Origin: Nocardia brasiliensis ATCC 700358
Lineage (GTDB): Bacteria > Actinomycetota > Actinomycetes > Mycobacteriales > Mycobacteriaceae
NCBI RefSeq assembly: GCF_000250675.2
Contig: NC_018681.1
Coordinates: 248,001 to 312,000, forward strand
Length of the DNA: 64,000 nt
Direction: 5' to 3'
The notes under the pieces were generated by a model, which was given only the letters and a program-made list of their open reading frames with translations, was not told the DNA's origin and searched no databases. The translations under genes were made by a program, and so were the position numbers. How positions within the stretch are numbered: position 1 is the first letter of the stretch; each line of letters begins with the position of its first letter. Shown piece by piece: positions 24,417 through 32,537 of the stretch.

Positions 24417-25124
24417 TCAGGCTTTGACAACCTGGGTGCCGCCGGCGAACTTGTCGTGCCAGCCCTGCTTGTTCGGGTCCTGCGAGATGGTTACGGCGAT
24501 GTAGATGGCCATGCCGAGCCCGGCGAGGTTGCCCAGACAGTAGACGATGTTCACGGCCACGAAGAGGTTGCGCTTCAAGGACGTCACCGGGTCGATCTTC
24601 GCCGCGCCGCCGGGCGCGAGCACCTTCAGACCGACGATCTTCTTGCCCAGAGTGGTTCCCTGAGTGGTCTCCATCAGCACGAAGTAGGCGGTGTACAGCG
24701 CGTACAGCACGGCCATGCTGAGGATGGTGCCCACGATGCCGCGCATGGCCAACGAAAGGACGAAGTAGACCGGGATGCCCACGACGCCGCAGATCAGGCC
24801 GTCGAGCAACCGCGCGCCGAAGCGGGTGCCGAGGTCACCCGGCTGGCCGCCGTAGTTGTTGAAGCCGCCCGGTTGCTGCGGGTACTGGCCGTACGGATCC
24901 TGGGGCTGCTGGCCGTACTGGGGCTGCTGGCCGTATTGCGGCTGCTGGCCGTACTGGGGCTGCTGACCGTATTGCGGCTGCTGACCGCCCTGGGGGAACT
25001 GTTGGCCGCCCTGCGGGAACTGCTGACCGCCTTGCGGATATTGCTGGCCGCCTTGCGGGTACGGCTGCCCATACGGCTGCCCGCCCTGCGGATACTGGTT
25101 GGGGTCGTACCCACCGCTTGTCAT
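24417..25124 (-). CDS. RDD-family membrane protein with Gln/Tyr/Gly-rich tail
   Basis: A 235-residue protein started at ATG 25124. Residues 1-90 are low-complexity repeats (units like GGQQFPQ and QQPQYG); the rest is an RDD domain with helices and the Arg/Asp motif RFGARLLDGLICGVV, then GTTLGKKIVGLKVL and QGWHDKFAGG. RDD proteins are membrane proteins of loosely defined function, some linked to Na+/H+ exchange. The low-complexity head resembles that of the DUF4190 gene nearby and may bind partners at the pole or division site (inference). Confidence 0.9.
   Translation of the reverse strand: MTSGGYDPNQYPQGGQPYGQPYPQGGQQYPQGGQQFPQGGQQFPQGGQQPQYGQQPQYGQQPQYGQQPQYGQQPQDPYGQYPQQPGGFNNYGGQPGDLGTRFGARLLDGLICGVVGIPVYFVLSLAMRGIVGTILSMAVLYALYTAYFVLMETTQGTTLGKKIVGLKVLAPGGAAKIDPVTSLKRNLFVAVNIVYCLGNLAGLGMAIYIAVTISQDPNKQGWHDKFAGGTQVVKA
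24898..25095. repeat. Coding tandem repeats in the RDD gene
   Basis: About five 18-base units encoding QQPQYG and four to five related 21-base units encoding GGQQFPQ or GGQQYPQ are arranged head to tail. The array could vary in copy number between strains. Confidence 0.75.
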
Positions 25125-25171
25125 AGTTGTTTGTCCTCGTCGAGTGATCAGTAGTTGGACGAATGCGTACG

Positions 25172-26089
25172 TTACGGACATCGACTGCGTTGCAACAACC
25201 CATTCCCGTCGAGTATCCACGGTTCGCTCGGCAGATGTGCCGGGTCGAAACTGTCGAGGAGCTCTGCCGACGAGGTCGCCGCGGAGCCGAGCGAGGCGGC
25301 GATCGCCGCCACTATCTGTCCGGGCGTGTTGCCGAGGGCCAGCTGGTCGGCGAGCGTCACCGCGCCGTCCCGTTTGGCGAGCCGCTTGCCCTCGGTATTG
25401 AGCACGAGTGGGACGTGGGCGTAGCGCGGGACCGGTAGCTCGAGCAGCGTCGCCAGATAGGCCTGGCGCGGGGTGGAGGAGAGCAGGTCGTCGCCACGCA
25501 CCACCTGATCGACACCCTGCGCCGCGTCGTCGACCACCACCGCGAGGTTGTACGCGGGAACGCCGTCGCCGCGCCGCAGCACCACGTCGTCCACCGCGCC
25601 GCGGTAGCGCCCGTGCAGTTCGTCGACGATCTCGAATTCGGTCGCCGTGGACCGTAGCCGCAGCGCGGCCGATCGTCCTTCGGCCACGAACGCGGCTCGT
25701 GCCTGCGCTGTCAGCGTGCGGCAGGTGCCCGGGTAGGCGCCCATCGGCCCGTGCGGCGCCGTCACCGCCTGCTGTATTTCTCTTCGCGTGCAAAAACATT
25801 CGTAGGTGCGCCCGGCGGCGGTGAGCCGATCGATCGCGGCCTGATAGAGCGGGAGCCGCTCGGATTGCCGGACCGCCGGGCCGTCCCAGTCCAGTCCGAT
25901 CGCGGCCAGATCCGCCAGCTGACGTTCCTCGGCGCCCGGTCGCACCCGATCGAGATCCTCGACCCGGATCAGGAACTCGCGACCGGTCGATCGGGCGAAG
26001 GCCCAGGCGAGCAGGGCGGTGCGCAGGTTGCCCACGTGCAGGTCCCCGGACGGGCTCGGGGCGTAGCGGCCCGCGCCCGGTTCAGGCAC
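25172..26089 (-). CDS. gluQ: Glutamyl-Q tRNA(Asp) synthetase
   Basis: A 305-residue truncated GluRS-like enzyme that attaches glutamate to the queuosine base at position 34 of tRNA-Asp, without needing tRNA for activation. It keeps the class I motifs (GRYAPSPSGDLHVGNLRTAL, the HIGH-type box; a KMSKS-like KRLAKRDGAV) and the zinc-type cluster (YECFCTRRE, then CRTL), but has no anticodon-binding domain, which defines GluQRS against full GluRS (~480 residues). Its presence means Q-modified tRNA-Asp is made here, matching tgt and the precursor transporter nearby. It runs into the RDD promoter region downstream. Confidence 0.92.
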   Translation of the reverse strand: MPEPGAGRYAPSPSGDLHVGNLRTALLAWAFARSTGREFLIRVEDLDRVRPGAEERQLADLAAIGLDWDGPAVRQSERLPLYQAAIDRLTAAGRTYECFCTRREIQQAVTAPHGPMGAYPGTCRTLTAQARAAFVAEGRSAALRLRSTATEFEIVDELHGRYRGAVDDVVLRRGDGVPAYNLAVVVDDAAQGVDQVVRGDDLLSSTPRQAYLATLLELPVPRYAHVPLVLNTEGKRLAKRDGAVTLADQLALGNTPGQIVAAIAASLGSAATSSAELLDSFDPAHLPSEPWILDGNGLLQRSRCP

Positions 26090-26137
26090 GAGCCCGATTT
26101 GTCAGGAACGACGGAGGCACGCACGCCATCGTAGAGG

Positions 26138-26623
26138 TCAGCCGCACAGCCGTGGCTTGAGCTCCTCGGGTGCAATCGGGCGTTGCGCGTCGACGGCCGC
26201 GAGCAGCGCCTCGGCGTAGGCGATGAGCCCGGCGCGGTCGATGCCGTACGGTGCGTCGGCCTCGTCCTCGGGCCGGAACTCGGTCAGACGGGTCGCCGCG
26301 CGGGTGAGCAGGGTACGCGCGCCCTTCGGATTACCGCGCTGGATGTGTGTGACACCGACAGCGAGCTGCGCGAGGGCCTGCCACAGCATCCGTTCGGCGA
26401 ACGGTCCGTTCTTCCACGCGGCCTCTAATACCTCGTGCGCGTTGAATGCCAAACCGTCGTCCAGCAGTTGCTGAGCGAAGGTGAGTGTTTGCTGCGGGGG
26501 TAATTCAAGATCATCGGGAATTCGGGCAACTCCGGCACTTCCGGACGGCAGTGGGCGCCCCAACCGGTCTCGCGGACGAGAGTTCCGGGCGCGACCTGCA
26601 TCGTCGCGATCGCGGTCAACCAT
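26138..26623 (-). CDS. DUF309-domain protein
   Basis: A 161-residue helical protein. The conserved DUF309 (PF03745) motif is FNAHEVLEAAWKNGPFAERM, with a second helix pair ALAQLAVGVTHIQRGNPKGA. The His-Glu pair (HEVLE) could bind metal, but no activity is known. The N-terminal 35 residues are charged and variable. ATG 26623 is chosen; upstream in-frame ATGs at 26632 and 26635 are possible. It lies directly before gluQ on the same strand with a ~50-base gap. Confidence 0.85.
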   Translation of the reverse strand: MVDRDRDDAGRARNSRPRDRLGRPLPSGSAGVARIPDDLELPPQQTLTFAQQLLDDGLAFNAHEVLEAAWKNGPFAERMLWQALAQLAVGVTHIQRGNPKGARTLLTRAATRLTEFRPEDEADAPYGIDRAGLIAYAEALLAAVDAQRPIAPEELKPRLCG

Positions 26624-27041
26624 GCCTTCCATCATGCCCGGTGCCGGCGATGACGTCGATGAGCCGTTGTCCAAAGAAAGAACAATTGACGGATCACGGA
26701 GCAATTACATCAGGTCAAAAGTTACTGGAACAGCACCGAGTGGAATGCCTACTACTAGCTGGCAATGTTTCCGCAACTGGTCATCTTCGCAAACGTGGCA
26801 GATGCGATGATTTAAAAGGCAAGAATCGGGCAAACTTTCGATAGACCTGCTACTGTTTAGCGCGCGGGGGCAACCTCGTGGGGCGCATTGGCCCCGAACG
26901 TACCGTGCGATGACGACGCACCGTGGAGTTGCGCGCTTCCACCAGGCGCACAGGGGATTCGGCGTTCTGGCCGAGTGCCGGTGCTAGTTAGAACGATGTC
27001 AGAAGGAATCTCGTTCTCGACGCAGCAAAGGAGCTAGTGCC
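26624..27041. other. Gene-free interval, lower GC
   Basis: No credible coding region. The stretch about 26690-26860 is clearly poorer in GC than its surroundings. AGAACGA at 26990-26996 and TCGTTCT at 27011-27017 form a short inverted repeat before the DUF397 gene. The Xre-type gene that normally precedes DUF397 is not present. Confidence 0.6.
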
Positions 27042-27251
27042 GTGGAAGTTGATTTGACTGATGCTGTGTGGCGCAAGAGCACATACAGTGGCCCCGACGG
27101 AAACTGTGTAGAAGTCGCATTTCTGATCGACGGCGAAGTCGCGGTCCGAGACACCAAGGACAACGGATATGGCCCGGTGCTGGCGTTTGCTCCGGGGCAG
27201 TGGGATGCGTTCCTAACCGGAGTTGCGCAGGGGGAGTTCGGGCGCGCCTGA
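27042..27251 (+). CDS. DUF397-domain protein (orphan)
   Basis: A 69-residue protein consisting of a single DUF397 domain: VWRKSTYSGPDGNCVEVAFL, then VAVRDTKDNGYGPVLAFAPG. In actinomycetes such proteins act as partners of Xre/DUF5753 regulators (BldB- or Scr1/Scr2-like pairs) and are generally encoded beside them. Here no HTH gene is adjacent, so its partner must be elsewhere or lost. A hairpin terminator follows and separates it from the converging qcrB. Confidence 0.88.
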   Translation: MEVDLTDAVWRKSTYSGPDGNCVEVAFLIDGEVAVRDTKDNGYGPVLAFAPGQWDAFLTGVAQGEFGRA

Positions 27252-27281
27252 TAACCGCAGGTCACCCAACTAAGCAGTACG

Positions 27282-27309
27282 GGCCCCGGGTCGGTACGGA
27301 CTCGGGGCC
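27282..27309. terminator. Bidirectional terminator, DUF397/qcrB
   Basis: GGCCCCGGGTC (27282-27292) pairs with GACTCGGGGCC (27299-27309) allowing one mismatch-type G-T pair, between converging genes; TTCG follows. Confidence 0.65.
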
Positions 27310-27329
27310 TTCGCATTGCCTGCCGTATT

Positions 27330-28988
27330 TCAGCTATCCGACGAACCGTTCCCGTGGGAACCATTGCCGTTGCGCCGATCTCGTTCCTGGTAATCGCGGA
27401 GCACCGCGAGTTGCTTGTGCTCTTCGGCGTGGTCGGTTTCGTGGTTGCGCTCCGACTCCTGCCAGGGGTCGGCCCGCAGGAAGCTGCCGGTGCCCGGCTT
27501 GCCGGCCAGGCCGAGCTTGCTCATCTTCTTGGGGACCGGTGCGCCCTGGTATTCCAGCGGGATCGGGTGGCCGTGGTCGTCGACCGGGCCGAGCGGCTGA
27601 TGGATCTCGATGTACTCGCCGTGCGGCAGTCGCTTGATCACGCCGGTCTCCACACCGTGTTCCAGCACTGCCCGGTCGCTGCGCTGCAGGCCGAGGCAGA
27701 CGCGGTAGGCGACGAAGTAGGCCAGTGGCGGCAGCAGGAGCAGGCCGATCCGGCCGGTCCAGGTGGTCGCGTTCAGCGAGATGTCGAACTTGTAGGCGAC
27801 GATGTCGTTCACGCAGGACAACGTGAGCACCACGTAGAAGGCGATCGCCATCGCGCCGATCGCGGTGCGCACCGGCACGTCACGCGGACGCTGCAGCAGG
27901 TTGTGATGCGGGGCGGTGTCGCGGGTGAGCCGTTTCTCGATCCACGGGTAGGTGATCAACACCGTGAACACCAGGCCCATGAGCAGCGCGCCCCAGACCG
28001 GCGCGGGCACCGTGTAGCGGCCCAGATACAGCTCCCACGGCGGGATCAGGCGCATCATGCCGTCGGTCCACATCATGTAGAAGTCCGGCTGCGAGCCCGC
28101 CGAGATCTGCGCGGGATTGTAGGGGCCCATGGTCCAGATCGCGTTGATCTGGAAGATGCCGCTCATGATCGCGACGATGCCGAGCGTGAAGGCGAAGAAC
28201 GCGCCCTGATCCAGCGAGAACACCGGGACGATGCGCGCGCCGACGACGTTCTTCTCGGTGCGGCCCGGGCCGGGGAACTGGGTGTGCTTCTGGTACCAGA
28301 CCAGCGCGACGTGTGCGGCGATCAACGCGAGCATGATGCCGGGGAACAGCAGCACGTGCGCGATGAACAGGCGCGGAATGATGATGGTGCCGGGGTAGTC
28401 GCCGCCGAACATCAACCAGTGCAGCCAGGTGCCGATGATCGGCATGCCCAGGGTGATGGACGAGAACGCGGCGCGCAGGCCGGTGCCGGAGAGCAGGTCG
28501 TCGGGCAGCGAGTAGCCGAAGTAGCCCTCGAACATGGCCAGGATCAGCAGCAGCGAGCCGATCACCCAGTTCGCCTCACGCGGCTTGCGGAACGCGCCGG
28601 TGAAGAACACCCGGAACAGGTGCACGATGATCGACGCCGCGAAAAGCAGTGCGGCCCAATGGTGTACCTGACGGACGAACAAGCCGCCGCGTACCTCGAA
28701 GGAGATGTTGAGCGCCGACTCGTACGCCCGCGACATGGTGACGCCGCGGAGCGGCTGGTACGACCCGTTGTAGACGACCTCGGCCATCGACGGATCGAAG
28801 TAGAGGGTCAGGTAGATGCCCGACAGCAGCAGAATGATGAAGCTGTACAGCGCGATTTCGCCGAGCAGGAACGACCAGTGGGTCGGGAAGACCTTGTTGA
28901 TCGACCGCTTCAGGAACGCGGCGGCGCGATATCGCTCGTCGGCGGAGTCCGCCTGTGCGCTGACCTTGTTACCAAGTTGAGTTGTCAT
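27330..28988 (-). CDS. qcrB: Cytochrome b of actinobacterial bc1 complex (lone qcrB)
   Basis: A 552-residue multi-helix subunit of the menaquinol-cytochrome c reductase, carrying both b hemes. It matches the mycobacterial type closely: NKVFPTHWSFLLGEIALYSF, ISFEVRGGLFVRQVHHWAAL (heme His pair with IVHLFRVFFTGAFR), GYFGYSLPDDLLSGTGLR, the second heme region HVLLFPGIMLALIAAHVAL, and PPWELYL for the Qo-site PEWY equivalent. The C-terminal cytoplasmic extension (about residues 440-552) is typical of Actinobacteria. ATG 28988 is chosen. Unlike normal qcrCAB operons, neither qcrC nor qcrA is adjacent, so this looks like an extra copy. A 23-bp palindrome lies 85 bases upstream. Confidence 0.93.
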   Translation of the reverse strand: MTTQLGNKVSAQADSADERYRAAAFLKRSINKVFPTHWSFLLGEIALYSFIILLLSGIYLTLYFDPSMAEVVYNGSYQPLRGVTMSRAYESALNISFEVRGGLFVRQVHHWAALLFAASIIVHLFRVFFTGAFRKPREANWVIGSLLLILAMFEGYFGYSLPDDLLSGTGLRAAFSSITLGMPIIGTWLHWLMFGGDYPGTIIIPRLFIAHVLLFPGIMLALIAAHVALVWYQKHTQFPGPGRTEKNVVGARIVPVFSLDQGAFFAFTLGIVAIMSGIFQINAIWTMGPYNPAQISAGSQPDFYMMWTDGMMRLIPPWELYLGRYTVPAPVWGALLMGLVFTVLITYPWIEKRLTRDTAPHHNLLQRPRDVPVRTAIGAMAIAFYVVLTLSCVNDIVAYKFDISLNATTWTGRIGLLLLPPLAYFVAYRVCLGLQRSDRAVLEHGVETGVIKRLPHGEYIEIHQPLGPVDDHGHPIPLEYQGAPVPKKMSKLGLAGKPGTGSFLRADPWQESERNHETDHAEEHKQLAVLRDYQERDRRNGNGSHGNGSSDS

Positions 28989-29355
28989 ATCCGACACCCC
29001 GCCCACGAGAAGTGATTTGCTTCTACTACAGACGGTAGCAACGGATCGTGTCCGAATCGATGGTTTTCCCGGATGATCTTGTAAATCAAGATCATTCGAT
29101 GGCTTCGCGGACCGGCGAACAGGGCGATACCGTGCGGTTTTCCGGGTTTCGGCGCAGTTGGGCCAAGATCGCGGCCGCACGGCCGTTTGTGCGCGCGAAA
29201 AGTGGGTATTGCCTTGCGCTGTCAAACAATTCGTGAATTTTATGTCAAGTCTGATTCGAGGCTCGCTATTTGTGCTTCGGGGTTCTGGACGCCGGGGTTC
29301 CCGACGCGAGAGAGCGGTGGTCCGGCGGCTTCGTTACTGTCGGGCGGTGCGCAGG
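28989..29355. other. Intergenic region between divergent qcrB and acyltransferase
   Basis: No gene recognised. It holds the palindrome at 29073-29095 and AT-richer sequence near 29210-29270 suited to promoters for the two flanking genes. Confidence 0.6.
29073..29095. promoter_or_regulatory. 23-bp palindrome upstream of qcrB
   Basis: ATGATCTTG (29073-29081) and CAAGATCAT (29087-29095) are perfect inverted repeats separated by TAAAT. It lies 85 bases before the qcrB start. The regulator is unknown. Confidence 0.6.
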
Positions 29356-31017
29356 ATGGCCCCGCAGGACGCGACGATGTACTGGCTGGCGGGTCGCACG
29401 CGTAACGACCTGTTCCTGCTGTACTGCTTCGACGATGCCGGGCACTCGTTCGAACAACTCCGCGCAGCTGTCGCGGATCGCGTCGCAACCATCGACGCTC
29501 TCCGCGTGCGGGCGCGGGATGTGCCGGGCGATCTCGACTACCCGTCCTGGGCACCCGCCGAGTTCGATGCGGAGCAGGTCGTAGAACACCAACTGGCCCA
29601 GCCGGATTGGTCGCATCTCGAAGGTGCGCTGGGGGACGTGGCCGGCAGCGTGCTCGATGCGGCCGTGCACCCGTGGCGGTTGCATATCTTCCGGGGCATC
29701 GTCGGTTACGGGGATCGGGAACGTGCGGCGGACTTCGCGGGAGCGTCGCCGATCGCCCGTAGGCCTGCGCTGGTGGCGGTGCTGCAGATGTCCCATGCGC
29801 TGGCCGATGGTCGGCGCGCTGCCGAGATCGCGCGAGAGCTGTTCACTGAGCCGCAAGCCGTCAGTGGCCTGCCGGGTATCCGAGAGACATCGGGGGTGCT
29901 CGGCGCGGCGCGTTCGGGGGCTAACCCTCCGCGTCGCGACAACCCTGCCGCTATGACGCACGTGTCGGTCCGGAAGGTCAGGGCAGCGGCCAGTGCCCTC
30001 CTTCGCCTACCGGTTCATCTCGCCGAGAACAGAATTCGTAGCCATCGGTCCTTCCACGCGCAACACACGTCTGGTGGATGCAGCGTGGCGGACCGGCTGT
30101 GTTCCGGAGCTGTGGCTCGTTTGGTTGTGCGGACGGCCCGCACGCCGTTGGTGTCCGCACGCTGGGTGGACGCGGCGATCGCGGTGCCGTGGCTGCCGAT
30201 TCGAATGATGCGGACGGCGTATCGCGGCTACGGAGCGTTCCAGGCCCAGCGGGAACTCGCGGACCTGACCGCGGCGGGCGAATTGCCGGAGCCCGGCGAG
30301 GGTTTCGTGCCGAACCGGGTCAACCACATCGTGGCAAGCGGTGCTGCCGTGCATCGGGTTCGGATGCTCGTGTGGGAGGCGTCGGCGTTACGCGTTCCCG
30401 GGCGGACGGTCACCGTCGTCGTGCTGACCGCGGTGTCCCTGGCGCTCGCTCGCTACCTCGTATCCCATGGTGAGCAGGTGGATCGGCTCGGCGCACAGGT
30501 GCCGATGGCGCTGTCGGATACCGCGAAAGCTCGGGCGCACAACAACTATCGCAGCCTCAGCGTCGACCTGAGTGCCGACGTCGCAGACCTGCGTGAGCGC
30601 GCCGACCAGATCGCGGCGACGCTGCGCGACCGCCGCGTGCGCGCGCAACACCCGTTGCTCACCGCGCAGGATCGGGTCACCGAGGTCGTCCCCGCGCCCC
30701 TGCTCCGCCGCGATATCGCCCGCTATCCGATCGACATCGTCCCCGACTCCATCGCCGGCCACACCGTGGTCTCCAGCGTGCACCGCGGCCCCGCGGACCT
30801 CACCTTCGGCGGCGGGCGCGTCCGCTGGACCGCCGGTTTCCCCGCCCTCGGCTCCGTCATGCACCTCACCCACGGTGTGCACGGCCTTGGCGACACGATC
30901 ACCATCTCCGTCCACGCCGACCACGCGACCATCCCGGACCTCGACGTCTACACGGAACTGCTCCGAGCCGCCCTGGACGAGGTCGCGCGCGGCTTGAAAG
31001 AGGAATTGGTCGACTGA
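29356..31017 (+). CDS. Wax ester synthase/DGAT-like acyltransferase, altered active site
   Basis: A 553-residue protein resembling bacterial WS/DGAT acyltransferases, which make wax esters or triacylglycerol at the membrane. The opening MAPQDATMYWLAGR and VLQMSHALADGRRAAEIA fit the N-terminal condensation-type domain, and NNYRSLSVDLSADVADLRER plus the final VHGLGDTITISVHADHATIP fit the C-terminal DUF1298 half. The catalytic HHxxxDG is SHALADG (about residues 145-151): the second His and the DG remain but the first His is Ser. ATG 29356 is chosen over GTG 29347. Function could be retained, changed or lost; confidence is moderate for the family. Confidence 0.68.
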   Translation: MAPQDATMYWLAGRTRNDLFLLYCFDDAGHSFEQLRAAVADRVATIDALRVRARDVPGDLDYPSWAPAEFDAEQVVEHQLAQPDWSHLEGALGDVAGSVLDAAVHPWRLHIFRGIVGYGDRERAADFAGASPIARRPALVAVLQMSHALADGRRAAEIARELFTEPQAVSGLPGIRETSGVLGAARSGANPPRRDNPAAMTHVSVRKVRAAASALLRLPVHLAENRIRSHRSFHAQHTSGGCSVADRLCSGAVARLVVRTARTPLVSARWVDAAIAVPWLPIRMMRTAYRGYGAFQAQRELADLTAAGELPEPGEGFVPNRVNHIVASGAAVHRVRMLVWEASALRVPGRTVTVVVLTAVSLALARYLVSHGEQVDRLGAQVPMALSDTAKARAHNNYRSLSVDLSADVADLRERADQIAATLRDRRVRAQHPLLTAQDRVTEVVPAPLLRRDIARYPIDIVPDSIAGHTVVSSVHRGPADLTFGGGRVRWTAGFPALGSVMHLTHGVHGLGDTITISVHADHATIPDLDVYTELLRAALDEVARGLKEELVD

Positions 31018-31074
31018 TCACCAGGTAATGGTGGGCGGCATCGGCCGAGAGGCCGCCACCATTACCTGGTGATC
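31016..31074. terminator. Exceptionally long hairpin overlapping a stop codon
   Basis: GATCACCAGGTAATGGTGG (31016-31034) and CCACCATTACCTGGTGATC (31056-31074) are a perfect 19-bp inverted repeat, extended by CGGC/GCCG after one bulged G. The stem begins inside the TGA stop of the acyltransferase gene. No T-run follows either arm. Confidence 0.7.
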
Positions 31075-31358
31075 GACTGTCCAGGTTCAGGCCGTGCCTT
31101 GGCGGGTTACGGGCCGTGCGTCGGCAGACTTTCGCCAGGCATTCTCGGAGAGGTCCGGGGGTGGGTGCCTGGAACCGACCGCGATCGTCACCCCGTATGT
31201 GGATCGACGGGGGATATCAGCAGGCTCATTGCCGAGGGCGTGGCGGGTGGATGTCCAGCGACTGCGGGAGCAGGTCAACGGCCAGATGGGGCCGTGATCT
31301 CGTCGCCATCGAACCGAACGCGGCGGGTGCCCCGGTTCTCCGGACCGAAAGCCTCGGC
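31075..31358. other. Non-coding interval
   Basis: Several short frames are open here, but none has a ribosome-binding site or recognisable protein. Its upper part separates the long hairpin from the converging methyltransferase gene. Confidence 0.5.
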
Positions 31359-32006
31359 CTACGGGTGCGGTTTGTGCCAGACCAAGGAGTAGCGCCAGAA
31401 CAGGCGGCGGCGGACTTGCGCGCCGGGGAGCAGGGTGCGCGCTTGTTCGCGGACCTGGCGGGTGGTCAAAGGTGGGTCGAGGCGGACGGGCATGTCGGCG
31501 TGGGCGGGATCGAGGGCGTGCCGGTCGCCGAGGCCGAGTTTGCGTAGTAGTGCGAAGGTGCCGCCGAGCACTCGGTGTCCAAGTGCGGCAACGAGTTCGG
31601 TGGGCAACTCGCGAGGGAGATCGGTGCGGGGCAGTGCGACGGCGGCGAGCACACCGCCGGGGCGCAGTGCGTCGGCCAGGACCGGCAGCACTTCATCGAG
31701 CGGCAGGTGGTGCAGTGTGCTGATGGAGACGATCGCGTCATAGGTCGCGGGCGGAAACTGCTGTTCCAGGATGTCGCCGAGGATGCATGTGACGTTCGCG
31801 GGTACGACCTGCTTCGCGGCGTCGATCATCACCGGGGATTGATCGAGCGCGTCGACCCGCTCGGCCTGCCGTGCCAGCACGACGGCGAAGGCACCCGCCC
31901 CGCAACCGACATCGAGCACACGGGACATGTTCTTGGGTAACTGACGCAGGAGGAGCCGGTGGTAGAAACTGTTGTGGTTCCAGTCGATTCCGGTCACCGC
32001 ACCCAC
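31359..32006 (-). CDS. Class I SAM-dependent methyltransferase
   Basis: A 215-residue small-molecule-type methyltransferase. Motif I is VLDVGCGAGAFAV, then RVDALDQSPVMIDAA with the acidic residue, CILGDILEQQF, and YDAIVSISTLHHLPLDEVLP. The N-terminus GIDWNHNSFYHRLLLRQLP is a short helical cap. The C-terminus ends in FWRYSLVWHKP, a common closing motif of this group. Substrate unknown; neighbours give no strong hint. Confidence 0.88.
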   Translation of the reverse strand: MGAVTGIDWNHNSFYHRLLLRQLPKNMSRVLDVGCGAGAFAVVLARQAERVDALDQSPVMIDAAKQVVPANVTCILGDILEQQFPPATYDAIVSISTLHHLPLDEVLPVLADALRPGGVLAAVALPRTDLPRELPTELVAALGHRVLGGTFALLRKLGLGDRHALDPAHADMPVRLDPPLTTRQVREQARTLLPGAQVRRRLFWRYSLVWHKPHP

Positions 32007-32537
32007 TCTGCCACGAGGAGCATGCGGACCTCACAGACCTTCTGCACGAGACACCGGCGGGTCGCACGGCGAGTCCCTGTGTGAACTGTGCACAACCTCT
32101 GTGATCTCACCGATTCCGCTCGGCGGCTGCGGGTACAGGCGCCGGAACTCGGTCGCCGTACACGGCGGCGGTATGTAATCGTGCCCGAGTACAGGTAACG
32201 GCAGAACCCATCAGTCAGAACGCGCTTTCCGGTAGGCAATGGCTGCGCCTCGCCTGGTAGGACGGCGGACTTTCGTGCAGACGGCGGCTTGCTGTTGGTG
32301 GGGACGGCGGGCTCTGCTGGGGGGACGGCGGCTTGCGGGGTGGTGGGGACGGCGGGCTCTGCTGGTGGGGACGGGGGCTTCCTGCTGTTAAGGATGGCGG
32401 ATTTCCTGCTTGCACATAACGCCGGGCCCTTCCCAGCGCGCGTCTGGTTGTCCGCGTGTGATCGCCTGTGCACAACCTCTTGCACACCATCCAGACGGCG
32501 ACGGCGTGAACTCAACCCCGCCCATGCACCGTCGGCT
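32007..32537. other. Gene-free interval with a 24-bp direct repeat
   Basis: No supported coding region. It contains two copies of TGTGCACAAC (32087-32096 and 32467-32476) and a GC-rich repeat block at 32297-32380. Confidence 0.55.
32297..32380. repeat. 24-bp perfect direct repeat
   Basis: The 24 bases at 32297-32320 recur exactly at 32342-32365 (45-base period), with a third degenerate start at about 32365. The unit begins GGTGGGGACGGCGGGCTCTG. Confidence 0.75.

Noticed and set aside
27354..29015. 553-codon frame opposite qcrB
   Set aside because: Antisense of the cytochrome b gene; lacks hydrophobic segments or any domain.
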